Assembly: GCA_027306925.1 (NCBI GenBank)
Contig: DAHUXW010000041.1
Coordinates: 1 to 51,827, forward strand
Direction of reading: 5' to 3'
From: Acidimicrobiaceae bacterium
GTDB lineage: Bacteria; Actinomycetota; Acidimicrobiia; Acidimicrobiales; Bog-793
DNA length: 51,827 nucleotides
Shown here one piece after another: positions 44,350 to 51,827 of the stretch (its first letter is position 1; the number at the start of each line of letters is the position of its first letter). The translations under genes were made by a program, and so were the position numbers. A model generated the notes under the pieces. The model ran no database searches. It was not told the DNA's origin and saw nothing but the letters and a program-made list of their open reading frames with translations.

Positions 44350-46185
44350 ATGAGCCCCGACGCGGCGCGCGACGCGGCCGCCGCGTGGGGCGAGTCGCCC
44401 GGGGAGGGCACGGTGCACGCGTTCGCGTCGGGTGACTGGACGATGCTGCTCACCGGGCACGGGCTCGAGGACGTTGCGTACCGAGGAGACGTCGTCGCGC
44501 CCCGCGTCTTCTTCTCCGTGCGCGACGAGTCGTGGAGGAGCCCCGAGATCCCGATCTCCTACGACCTGCCGGCCGGCCCGTCGAAGACTCCCGGCGACGC
44601 GGTCACCTTCGCCGGCCGGGTCGCGGGACATCCCCTCACCGTGAACGGCTCCGCGCAGGTCGCCGGACGTGCGCTGCGGATCGCCTTCGAGCTCGACGTG
44701 GAGTCCGCGGTCGACGTCGCCCGTGCCGGACCGTGCGTCCTCCACACCCCGCCGGCCCCCGGCGCGCCCGTCGCGACCGGACCTCCTGGCGCCGAGACTT
44801 CGGTCGCCGCCCCCTCGCGCGTCTCCGCGCGCCCGGTCGTCTCGGGTTTTCGCCGGTTGCGCCTGCCCGCGGACGGTGTGGCCGTCACGGTCGAGCTCGA
44901 CGGTGCGCTCTTCGAGATGGAGGACCAGCGCAACTGGGGTGACGCCACGTTCAAGTCCTACTGCCCGCCGCTGAGCGCCGAGCGTCCGCTGCGGCTCGCA
45001 CCCGGGCCCCCCGCCGCGTTCACCGTCACGCTCTCCACGGAGGACCGCGCGACCGCGCCGAGCCGGAATCCTCCTGGCGACGCGGGCGCACAGGTCGGCG
45101 ACGTCGCCGACCTGTGCGCCGGAGCCCCGGTCGCGACGCTCCCCCCTATCGGCCTGACCCACCCCGGTGGCGAGCTGGACGACAAGACGCTGGCGCGGAT
45201 CGCGGAGATCGGACCGGCGTACGTCCACCTCCTCGTCGACCTCGGCGACGAGGAGTGGACCGACCGCCTGCGGCGCGACCTCGAGGTCGCTCGGCGCCTC
45301 GCCGGACACGCGGTGCTCACGGTCGACTGCCCACCCGGCCGCGAGGCGCGGCTTCACGCGCTCGCGTCGATCAGCTCGGGCGTCGCGGACACCGCGTTCC
45401 TCTTCGCGAGCGACGAGCCGGTCACCTCGGACCGGCTCGCCGACACGGCACGCCACGCGTTCGAAGGGAGCGGCGTCCGCGTGGGGGCGGGAACGCGCGG
45501 GCACTTCGCGAGCTTGAACATCGCCGGTCGGGTCCCGGACGCGGCCGAGGTCGTCGGCGTCGCGCTCGCGGGCGCGGCGCACGACGACGACCGGCGCGCG
45601 ATCACGACCGGGCCCGCGAGCTACGCGGCGATCGTCGCCGAGGTGCGTAGGATCGCAGCCGGCCGCGACCTGTACCTCGGGCCGGTCGGGCTCGCGCCCA
45701 CCTTCGACTCGTGGCCCCCACGCGGTGCGGCACTCCCCGTGCGCGCGGCCTGGGACGGACCGCACCGCCGGCACTCCAGCCGTTTCGGCGCGACGTGGGC
45801 GGTCGCCGCCTACGCCGCGCTCGCCGCGCTCGGGCCGGCCCGCGTGTGCCTCGCCGGGACGGTCGGCGGGCGCGGTGTCGGCTCGATGGTCGACGGCCGC
45901 TTCCACCCCCATCCGCTGCACGCGGCGCTCGCCCGTCTCGCGGCGCTCGGACCGGGACCGTACGCGACCCTGCCCCCCGGCGGGTACGTCGCCGGGTTGA
46001 TCGGCGCCCAGGACGGGCTGGTCGCAGTGATGGGCGAGGACGGGTGGCGGGTGCCGAGCACCTCCGCCGGCCGACCGGTCGTCGCGCGCGCCGTGCTCCG
46101 CCCCGCGGCGCTTCCCGGGCGCGACGCGGTCGTGACCGGTCCCGACCTGGTCGCGCTGTCGTGGGGCGACGACCGATCCGTATAG
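44350..46185 (+). CDS. apnL: D-apionolactonase
   Basis: This 611-residue protein hydrolyses D-apionolactone to D-apionate if it is ApnL, as the layout suggests. It has an N-terminal beta-sandwich with DVAYRGDVVAPRVFFSVRD and LDGALFEMEDQRNWGDATFKSYC, and a central TIM barrel starting LTHPGGELDDKTLARIAEIGPAYVHLLVDL. A small C-terminal beta domain (YATLPPGGYVAGLIGAQDGLVAVMGEDGWRVP) closes the protein. This three-part build and the adjacent apnO match the apionolactonase family. ATG 44350 lacks a strong ribosome site. GTG 44311, overlapping the stop codon of a 14-codon upstream frame, is an alternative start. Confidence 0.75.
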   Translation: MSPDAARDAAAAWGESPGEGTVHAFASGDWTMLLTGHGLEDVAYRGDVVAPRVFFSVRDESWRSPEIPISYDLPAGPSKTPGDAVTFAGRVAGHPLTVNGSAQVAGRALRIAFELDVESAVDVARAGPCVLHTPPAPGAPVATGPPGAETSVAAPSRVSARPVVSGFRRLRLPADGVAVTVELDGALFEMEDQRNWGDATFKSYCPPLSAERPLRLAPGPPAAFTVTLSTEDRATAPSRNPPGDAGAQVGDVADLCAGAPVATLPPIGLTHPGGELDDKTLARIAEIGPAYVHLLVDLGDEEWTDRLRRDLEVARRLAGHAVLTVDCPPGREARLHALASISSGVADTAFLFASDEPVTSDRLADTARHAFEGSGVRVGAGTRGHFASLNIAGRVPDAAEVVGVALAGAAHDDDRRAITTGPASYAAIVAEVRRIAAGRDLYLGPVGLAPTFDSWPPRGAALPVRAAWDGPHRRHSSRFGATWAVAAYAALAALGPARVCLAGTVGGRGVGSMVDGRFHPHPLHAALARLAALGPGPYATLPPGGYVAGLIGAQDGLVAVMGEDGWRVPSTSAGRPVVARAVLRPAALPGRDAVVTGPDLVALSWGDDRSV

Positions 46186-46196
46186 GGAGGTACCAG

Positions 46197-47210
46197 ATGG
46201 ACTATGCGGTGCTCGGGACGTCGGGAATGCGCGTGTCGCGTCTCGTGCTCGGTACGGCGACCTTCGGTGTCGCGCCGCGCGAGGAGGAGGCGGACCGGGT
46301 CCTCGGGGCAGCCCTCGACGCGGGGATCAACATGGTCGACACCGCCAACGCGTACGGCAACCTGGCGCACTTCGATCGCGAGGGTGTGGCCCCGGCCGCG
46401 CAGCGCAAGTCGGCGGAGGAGATGATCGGCGCGGTGCTCGGCAGCCGACGCGACTCGCTGCTGCTCTCGACCAAGGCGAGCGAGCAGGTCGGACCTGGCG
46501 TGAACGACTCGGGACTGTCCCGACGCCACCTCGTCGAGCAGCTCGACCGGAGCCTGCGACGACTGCGCACCGACCACGTCGACCTGTTCTATGCGCACCA
46601 TCCCGACCCCGACACGCCGCTCGGTGAGACGCTGTACGTGCTCGACGAGCTTGTGCGGTCGGGCAAGACCCGCAGCTACGGACTCTCGACCTACCCGGCC
46701 TGGCAGACGATGCACGCGCTCTGGATCTGCGACCGGCGCAATCTCCGGACGCCGGCCTGCATCCAGGTGCGCTACAACCTCGTCGCGCGCCAGGTCGAAT
46801 CCGAGGTCGTCCCGCTCGCAGGCGAGTTCGGGCTCTCGCTCCTCGCCTTCAGCCCGATCGCCGGCGGCCTGCTGACCACGGCGGCGGCGCGCGAGCGCCC
46901 CTACACCGGTGAAACGCGCTGGGGCGGGGGCGCGTTCACCGACTCCCAGATCGACGCGGCGACACGCCTCGAGGAGCTCGCCCGGCGTTGGGGGCAGCCG
47001 CCTGCTCGGCTCGCCCTGGCGTGGCTGCTGCGCCGGCCGTCGGTCGCCGCGGCGATCATCGGGCCGGAGTCGGCCGACCAGGTCGCGGCGAGCGCGGCGG
47101 CGGTGCCGCTCGCGACCGAGCTCGACGACGAGCACCTCGCCGAGCTCGACGCGATCGGCTCGGCCGGGGTCGTCGATCCCCGTCCACGCTCGAGCCGGGC
47201 CCGGAGCTGA
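46197..47210 (+). CDS. Aldo/keto reductase, candidate D-apiose 1-dehydrogenase
   Basis: This AKR barrel has 337 residues and an intact catalytic tetrad: D48 and Y53 in DTANAYG, K93 in STKAS, and H134 in YAHHPDPD. The NADP-binding C-terminal end is AAAIIGPESADQVAASAAA. GGGAGG precedes the ATG at 46197, 11 bases after the apnL stop codon, so the two are co-transcribed. Since its neighbour opens apionolactone, oxidation of D-apiose at C1 to that lactone is the most economical role. Some AKRs are known aldose 1-dehydrogenases. Other aldehyde or glycoside substrates remain possible. Confidence 0.82.
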   Translation: MDYAVLGTSGMRVSRLVLGTATFGVAPREEEADRVLGAALDAGINMVDTANAYGNLAHFDREGVAPAAQRKSAEEMIGAVLGSRRDSLLLSTKASEQVGPGVNDSGLSRRHLVEQLDRSLRRLRTDHVDLFYAHHPDPDTPLGETLYVLDELVRSGKTRSYGLSTYPAWQTMHALWICDRRNLRTPACIQVRYNLVARQVESEVVPLAGEFGLSLLAFSPIAGGLLTTAAARERPYTGETRWGGGAFTDSQIDAATRLEELARRWGQPPARLALAWLLRRPSVAAAIIGPESADQVAASAAAVPLATELDDEHLAELDAIGSAGVVDPRPRSSRARS

Positions 47211-47211
47211 G

Positions 47212-47940
47212 CTAGAGCGTCTGCTTGAGACGCCGGTCGGCGCGCTGCATCAGCTGGCGCATCCGCCTCTCGGCGTCGGCCGGCGCGCGCCGTTCGATCG
47301 CGTCGAAGACCGCCTCGTGCTCCTTGATCGTCGCCTTCATCGTGCCCTCGACTCGAAGCGTACGGTCGAACCACGCGCGCAAGAGCGAGCGGATGCTCTC
47401 CAGCAACGCCTCGAGCACGGTGTTCTTGGCGATGATCGCCGTCTCGAGGTGGAAGGCGATGTCGGCCTCGACGAACTCCTCGACCGAGGTATCCGGTGCC
47501 CGCATCTGCTCGAGATGGCATCTCAGCCGCTCGACGTCGTCGTCCGACGCGCGAGCGGCGGCCAGGTACGCGGCGAGCAGCTCGAGGTGCTCGCGCATCT
47601 CGACCAGGTCCTGGACTTCCGGCTGGGCGAGCATCAAGCCCCACTTCAGGGCCTGCGGAAGGAGCTGCGAGCTATCGGCCTTGAGATACGAGCCGGAGCC
47701 CGGCCGCACCTCGATGATGCCGAGGAGGTCGAGCGCCGCCATCGCCTCGCGGAGCGTGGACCGGCCCACTCCGAGCGTGTCGGCCATGTCACGCTCCGAC
47801 GGCAGCCGCGTGCCGGAGACGAAGTCGTCCTTCGCGAGCTCGTCGAGCAGCTGTCGGGCCACGACGCTCGCGGTGGACGTCCGCTCGATCGGCCTCAGCC
47901 GGGAGTTCGGGAACTCGATCTTCGCCGTTGGATCGGCCAT
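47212..47940 (-). CDS. GntR-family regulator, FadR (FCD) subfamily
   Basis: The 242-residue protein has an N-terminal winged helix (residues about 25-90) with GTRLPSERDMADTLGVGRSTLREAMAALDLLG and IEVRPGSGSYL. The all-helical FCD effector domain has LVEMREHLELLAAYLAA, the metal/ligand Asp and His in VEADIAFHLETAIIAKN, and the His in IKEHEAVFDAIERR. FadR-type proteins recognise palindromes of the TGGTC-n-GACCA kind, very close to the five TGGTC(G/A)ACCA sites in this island. It converges on the AKR gene with one base between the stop codons. The inducer is probably an apiose-pathway acid. Confidence 0.9.
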   Translation of the reverse strand: MADPTAKIEFPNSRLRPIERTSTASVVARQLLDELAKDDFVSGTRLPSERDMADTLGVGRSTLREAMAALDLLGIIEVRPGSGSYLKADSSQLLPQALKWGLMLAQPEVQDLVEMREHLELLAAYLAAARASDDDVERLRCHLEQMRAPDTSVEEFVEADIAFHLETAIIAKNTVLEALLESIRSLLRAWFDRTLRVEGTMKATIKEHEAVFDAIERRAPADAERRMRQLMQRADRRLKQTL

Positions 47941-48069
47941 GTGCCGCGCGCCTCACTTCTGTACGGAGGGGCAACTCCGGCGCGGCGCGTCCGCCTGCCA
48001 GTGAACGTGCACCGAAGCTCGGTCCAACGATACCCGCGCCGTGCGCAGCACCATCGCCCGACGCGTCCG

Positions 48070-48103
48070 GCGTGCGGGGCGCGGGCGGCCGCGCCCCGCA
48101 CGC
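48070..48103 (-). terminator. Strong hairpin at the end of the ilvBNC operon
   Basis: A 15-bp perfect stem with a four-base loop starts three bases beyond the ilvC stop codon. It is very GC-rich and lacks a U-tract, as is common for actinobacterial terminators. Confidence 0.6.
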
Positions 48104-48105
48104 GC

Positions 48106-49131
48106 TCAGCCTCCCGAGACGTCCTCGACGCGTTGGCGCCCCGCCGAGATGAACGGCATCATCTCGCGCAGCTGGGCGCCGATCTTCTCGATCTGGTGCG
48201 CCTGGCCCTTCTTGCGCAGCTCCTCGAAGCGCGGGAGGCCAGCGGCGTTCTCGTCGATCCACTCGCGCGCGAAGCGACCGTCCTGGATCTCGTCGAGCAC
48301 CTTTCGCATCTCCGCGCGCACCGAGTCCGAGATGATCCGCGGTCCTCGCGTGAGGTCGCCATACTCGGCCGTCGTCGAGATCGAGTAGCGCATCCCCGAG
48401 ATCCCCTGCTCGTACATGAGGTCGACGATGAGCTTGAGCTCGTGGAGGCACTCGAAGTACGCGGACTCCGGCTGGTAGCCGGCGGCGACGAGCGTCTCGA
48501 ACCCTGCGGTCACGAGCGCGGTGAGGCCGCCGCAGAGCACGACCTGCTCGCCGAAGAGGTCCGTCTCGGTCTCCTCGGTGAAGGTCGTCTCGAGCACGCC
48601 CGCCCGCGTCGCGCCGATCGCGTCCGCGTATGCGAGCGCGAGCGCCATCGCCTTGCCCGACGCGTCCGCGGCGACCGCGATGAGCGCCGGCACGCCGCCG
48701 CCCTCGACGTAGGTCCGGCGCACGAGGTGACCCGGGCCCTTCGGCGCGACCATCGCGACGTCGATGCCGGGAGCCGGCGAGATCGTCCCGTAGCGGATGT
48801 TGAAGCCGTGCGCGAAGAACACCGCGTCGCCCTCGTGCAGGTGCGGCGCGATATCGGCCTCGTAGACCGCGGCCTGGTCGGTGTCCGGGAGCAGGATCAT
48901 GACGAGGTCGGCCTCGGCGGCCGCGTCGGCGATCGAGAGCACCCGGAGGCCCGCGGCCTCGGCCTTCGCGACCGACGACGATCCGGCGCGCAGGCCGACG
49001 CGCACGTCGACGCCCGAGTCGAGCAGGTTCAACGCGTGCGCGTGCCCCTGGGAGCCGTAGCCGACGACGGCGACCTTGCGGCCGTCGAGCAAGCCGCGGT
49101 CGGCGTCCTGTGCGTAGTAGAGCTTCGGCAT
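48106..49131 (-). CDS. ilvC: Ketol-acid reductoisomerase, class I
   Basis: This enzyme converts acetolactate and acetohydroxybutyrate to dihydroxy acids in Val/Leu/Ile synthesis. The 341 residues are the short class I form. [17 protein letters not shown] is the Rossmann motif. [12 protein letters not shown] is the specificity loop, whose serines favour [20 protein letters not shown] follows, and the metal ligands lie in ETDLFGEQ (Asp/Glu) and [18 protein letters not shown]. The ATG at 49131 follows ilvN by 112 bases. It is the last gene of ilvB-ilvN-ilvC. Confidence 0.96.
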   Translation of the reverse strand: MPKLYYAQDADRGLLDGRKVAVVGYGSQGHAHALNLLDSGVDVRVGLRAGSSSVAKAEAAGLRVLSIADAAAEADLVMILLPDTDQAAVYEADIAPHLHEGDAVFFAHGFNIRYGTISPAPGIDVAMVAPKGPGHLVRRTYVEGGGVPALIAVAADASGKAMALALAYADAIGATRAGVLETTFTEETETDLFGEQVVLCGGLTALVTAGFETLVAAGYQPESAYFECLHELKLIVDLMYEQGISGMRYSISTTAEYGDLTRGPRIISDSVRAEMRKVLDEIQDGRFAREWIDENAAGLPRFEELRKKGQAHQIEKIGAQLREMMPFISAGRQRVEDVSGG

Positions 49132-49243
49132 CGTGGGTCGTCCTTCGTTGTCTCGTCGTGGACCGCCGGGCCGGTGTGGCGTCGGCGGCGGGATCGCGGC
49201 GGTCAGGCCCGGGCGTCGCGCGCCGGGACGTCGCCTCGGGTGC

Positions 49244-49828
49244 TCACGCCTCGCGGCCCAGCTTAGGTAAGGCGATCCGCCCGGTGCGCTGGAGCTCGCG
49301 GATCCCGTACGGGCGCATGACCTCCTCGAAGTCGTCGAGCGCCTCGGGCGCGGACGCGAAGCGCAGCGTGAGCGCGTCCGCGCCGACGTCGACGACCTTC
49401 GCGCCGAACACCTCGGCGAGCTGGATGACCTGCGACCGGCTGACCGCGTCGGCCGAGACCGTGAGGAGCAGGAGCTCGGCCTCGCGTGCGGCGAGCGGGT
49501 GGAGCTCGCCGATCTCGACGACGTTCACGAGCTTGTCGAGCTGGTCGACGACCTGCTGGAGCGGCGCGGACTCGACGTCGACGACGATCGAGATCCGCGA
49601 GAACCGCGGGTCGTGCGTCGGCGCGACGGCGAGCGAGAAGATGTTGAAGCCGCGCCGCGCGAACAGCCCCGCGACGCGCACGAGCACGCCGGCCTTGTTC
49701 TCGACCAGCAGCGTGACCACGTGGTGGCGGAGCCGCCGTCCGCCGCGCGCGTCGGACCCCGACCCCGACCCCGACCCCGGCATCGGCACGACGCGGCCCG
49801 GCCCGGCCGACGTGCCCTGGACGCTCAT
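49244..49828 (-). CDS. ilvN: Acetolactate synthase small subunit
   Basis: This is the regulatory subunit that mediates valine inhibition, 194 residues. An N-terminal ACT domain ([26 protein letters not shown]) is followed by the second ACT-like domain with [31 protein letters not shown]. The first 35 residues are an added Gly/Ser/Pro tail with GSGSGSGSD encoded by a tandem six-base repeat. ATG 49828 overlaps the ilvB stop codon (ATGA), so translation is coupled. Confidence 0.95.
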   Translation of the reverse strand: MSVQGTSAGPGRVVPMPGSGSGSGSDARGGRRLRHHVVTLLVENKAGVLVRVAGLFARRGFNIFSLAVAPTHDPRFSRISIVVDVESAPLQQVVDQLDKLVNVVEIGELHPLAAREAELLLLTVSADAVSRSQVIQLAEVFGAKVVDVGADALTLRFASAPEALDDFEEVMRPYGIRELQRTGRIALPKLGREA

Positions 49829-51585
49829 CGGGGCAGGCCCTGCTGGCTCGGGTGGACGACGATGTCGTCGTTCGACGCACCGGACGGCACCATCGGGTAC
49901 ACCTGCTCCATCGAGTCCGTCCTGAAGTCGATGACCACCGGCCGGTCGTCGATCGCGTTGGCCTTGTCGATCGCCGGACGCACCTCCTCGGGTGACGTCA
50001 CCCGCAGCCCGACGCAGCCCATCGCCTCGGCCCACATCACGTAGTCGGGGAGGTCGGGCGAGAGGTAGACCTCCGAGTACCGCTCCTCGTAGAACATGTG
50101 CTGCCACTGGCGCACCATCCCGAGGTACGCGTTGTTCAGGATCGCGATCTTCACCGGAATGCGCTCCGCCGAGGCGGTCACGAGCTCCTGGGCCGTCATC
50201 TGGAAGCACCCGTCGCCGTCGACGGCCCAGACCGTGCGGTCCGGACGCCCGACCTTCGCGCCGATCGCCGCGGGGACCGCGAAGCCCATCGTGCCGAGGC
50301 CGCCCGAGTTCACCCAGGTACGCGGATGGTCGAACGCCCAGAACTGCGTCGCCCACATCTGGTGCTGGCCGACGCCCGAGACGAGGACCGTGTCGTCGGG
50401 CGTCGCGTCGCGAAGCTGCTCGATGACGAACTGGGGCTTGAGCGCGGGCCCACCGTCGAGCGAGGAGCCGCCGGCCGGCACGTCGCGCGCGGCGTCGTAG
50501 ACGAGCGGGAAGCGCTGCCGCCACTCGTCGAGCAACGCGATCCACGGCGCGATCCGCCGCGGATCCGCCGCGTCTGCACCCGAGCGTCCGCGGATCACGG
50601 CGACGAGCGCCTCGATCGCGGCCCGGCAGTCCGCGACGACCGCGACGTCCGGCCGGCGGACCTTGCCGATCTCGGCGCGGTCCACGTCCACGTGGACGAC
50701 CTTCGCGCCCGGCGCAAAGGCGTCGACCTTGCCGGTCACCCGGTCGTCGAAGCGGCTGCCGAGCGCGACGAGCACGTCCGAGCGCTGCACCGCGGTCACC
50801 GCCGTGTAGTTGCCGTGCATCCCGGGCATCCCGAGGCAGCGCGGGTCGCTGTCGGGGAACGCGCCGCGCGCCATCAGCGTCGTCACGACCGGTGCGCCGG
50901 TGAGTTCGACGAGCTCCGCGAGCGCGGCCGAGGCCTCGGCCTTCAGGACGCCGCCGCCGACGTAGAGCACCGGGCGCTCGGCCGCGAGCAGCAGGTCCGC
51001 GGCCGCGGCGATCGCGGCCGGATCGGGCGACGAGGGGGGCGAGTAGCCGGGGAGGTCGATGGGACCGGGCTCGTGCCACGTCGTCGTCGCGTTCGCGACG
51101 TCCTTCGGGAAGTCGATCAGCACCGGGCCCGGCCGTCCCGTCGTCGCGACGTGGAATGCCTCGGCGACCACGCGCGGGATGTCGGCGGCGTCGGTCACGA
51201 GCCAGTTGTGCTTCGTGACGCCGGCGGTGATGCCCGTGATGTCGACCTCCTGGAACGCGTCGGAGCCGATCGCGCTCCTCGCGACCTGTCCGGTGACCAC
51301 GACGAGCGGCGTCGAGTCCATGTACGCGTTCGCGAGCGGCGTGACCACGTTGGTCGCGCCCGGGCCGCTCGTCACGATCGCGACGCCCGGGCGGCCGGTG
51401 GCCTGTGCGTAGCCCTCGGCGGCGTGCCCCGCACCCTGCTCGTGGCGGACGAGTATGTGCCGGATCGAGGAGTCGATGATCGGGTCGTAGACCGGGAGGA
51501 TCGCCCCCCCGGGGAGGCCGAACACGACCTCGACGCCCTGCTGCTCAAGGCTCTTGATGAGCGACTGCGCCCCGGTGAGCTCCAT
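49825..51585 (-). CDS. ilvB: Acetolactate synthase large subunit
   Basis: This ThDP/FAD enzyme makes acetolactate or acetohydroxybutyrate, 586 residues. The catalytic Glu lies in [16 protein letters not shown], followed by [30 protein letters not shown]. The FAD-domain segment is [14 protein letters not shown]. The ThDP-binding motif starts [12 protein letters not shown] and ends ILNN. ATG 51585 ([17 protein letters not shown]) follows AAGGGG. The in-frame extension to 51666 is Arg/Gly-rich and lies next to the attenuator. It is the first structural gene after the leader at 51743-51778. Confidence 0.96.
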   Translation of the reverse strand: MELTGAQSLIKSLEQQGVEVVFGLPGGAILPVYDPIIDSSIRHILVRHEQGAGHAAEGYAQATGRPGVAIVTSGPGATNVVTPLANAYMDSTPLVVVTGQVARSAIGSDAFQEVDITGITAGVTKHNWLVTDAADIPRVVAEAFHVATTGRPGPVLIDFPKDVANATTTWHEPGPIDLPGYSPPSSPDPAAIAAAADLLLAAERPVLYVGGGVLKAEASAALAELVELTGAPVVTTLMARGAFPDSDPRCLGMPGMHGNYTAVTAVQRSDVLVALGSRFDDRVTGKVDAFAPGAKVVHVDVDRAEIGKVRRPDVAVVADCRAAIEALVAVIRGRSGADAADPRRIAPWIALLDEWRQRFPLVYDAARDVPAGGSSLDGGPALKPQFVIEQLRDATPDDTVLVSGVGQHQMWATQFWAFDHPRTWVNSGGLGTMGFAVPAAIGAKVGRPDRTVWAVDGDGCFQMTAQELVTASAERIPVKIAILNNAYLGMVRQWQHMFYEERYSEVYLSPDLPDYVMWAEAMGCVGLRVTSPEEVRPAIDKANAIDDRPVVIDFRTDSMEQVYPMVPSGASNDDIVVHPSQQGLPR

Positions 51586-51679
51586 CGTGTCCCCTTCGTC
51601 CCTCGCGTCCCGGCCGGCTCGCGGCCCCAGCTGGCGGCTCCACCCACCGGGAGCCAGCGCCGCCACGACTCGCGCCCGG

Positions 51680-51708
51680 AAACGAAACGACCTCCCTTTC
51701 GGGAGGCC
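51680..51708 (-). terminator. Attenuator terminator upstream of ilvB
   Basis: The minus-strand stem CCTCCC/GGGAGG has a GAAA tetraloop and is followed by TCGTTTCGTTT, an interrupted U-tract. It lies between the branched-chain leader peptide and ilvB. Confidence 0.75.
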
Positions 51709-51712
51709 GTGA

Positions 51713-51743
51713 GCGCACGATCGACGACGACGTCGTCGTGCGC
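51713..51743 (-). other. Leader RNA hairpin next to the ilvB leader stop codon
   Basis: GCGCACGA and TCGTGCGC form an 8-bp stem around an inner palindrome (CGACGACGTCGTCG). The 5' arm begins at the last base of the leader stop codon, so a terminating ribosome would disrupt it. Confidence 0.65.
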
Positions 51744-51778
51744 TACGTGAGAAGTACGACGATGGTGGCGGTCGTCAC
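51743..51778 (-). CDS. ilvB leader peptide rich in Ile, Val and Leu
   Basis: This 11-residue frame reads [11 protein letters not shown] (GTG start, TAG stop). The run Ile-Val-Val-Leu-Leu just before the stop codon covers all three end products of the pathway, the standard design of an ilv attenuator. A promoter with its -10 box ending seven bases upstream places the transcript start on the GTG, so translation is probably leaderless. A hairpin and an intrinsic terminator follow before ilvB. Confidence 0.85.
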   Translation of the reverse strand: MTTATIVVLLT

Positions 51779-51784
51779 GGTGCA

Positions 51785-51813
51785 ATCGTGCCAGACCGCG
51801 CCGACGGGAGCAA
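51785..51813 (-). promoter_or_regulatory. Promoter of the ilvBNC leader
   Basis: The minus strand has TTGCTC (51808-51813), a 17-base spacer and CACGAT (51785-51790), seven bases from the leader GTG. The boxes are moderate but the spacing is ideal. Confidence 0.5.
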
Positions 51814-51827
51814 GCCGACGGCCGGGC

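Overview
This window is high-GC DNA (roughly 70% G+C by eye, strong G/C at third codon positions) from an actinobacterium-like genome. Supporting signs are a DUF1707-type small protein, actinobacterial-style LeuA and SerC, and transcription attenuators with short leader peptides upstream of the leu and ilv genes. A deep-branching group such as Acidimicrobiia is possible, but the sequence alone does not settle it.

Region 1 (about 0-17.7 kb) is mostly amino-acid biosynthesis. cimA, ilvE and leuB form a tight minus-strand operon. leuCD lies on the plus strand and leuA on the minus strand, followed by serA with an aspartate-type aminotransferase, and then serC. greA, a PAS/GGDEF diguanylate cyclase and a few small unknown proteins sit between them. 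ilvC, ilvN and ilvB (48.1-51.6 kb) at the far end belong to the same theme. Three of these operons (ilvBNC, leuA, leuB-ilvE-cimA) are preceded by short leader peptides followed by terminator hairpins. These are textbook ribosome-mediated attenuators, and all three peptides end in Thr-stop.

Region 2 (about 17.7-48.0 kb) is a plant-sugar catabolic island lying between serC and ilvC. Its left part is an L-rhamnose operon (rhaI, a fused aldolase-dehydrogenase rhaEW, rhaB) with a divergent LacI-type regulator. The rest contains homologues for nearly every step of the oxidative D-apiose pathway: an aldo/keto reductase, apionolactonase (apnL), apionate oxidoisomerase (apnO), 3-oxo-isoapionate decarboxylase (oiaC), L-erythrulose kinase (lerK), and the lerI and derI isomerases, ending at D-erythrose 4-phosphate. 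It also holds a GH78 alpha-L-rhamnosidase, a GH63-like (alpha/alpha)6 hydrolase, an unassigned TIM-barrel hydrolase, a sugar ABC transporter lacking its ATPase, two cupins, an SDR, an amidohydrolase, a hydroxyacid dehydrogenase, and an uncharacterised Tm-1-like/PEP-hydrolase-like pair.

The palindrome TGGTC(G/A)ACCA or a close variant occurs at five promoter regions inside this island (29673, 32449, 36411, 41700, 44235) and I saw it nowhere else in the window. A FadR-type GntR regulator at 47212-47940 is the obvious candidate to bind it. The combination of rhamnosidase, rhamnose and apiose genes suggests a substrate containing both sugars, such as a rhamnosyl-apioside or a rhamnogalacturonan-II fragment. 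No tRNA, rRNA, CRISPR array, transposase or integrase was seen.
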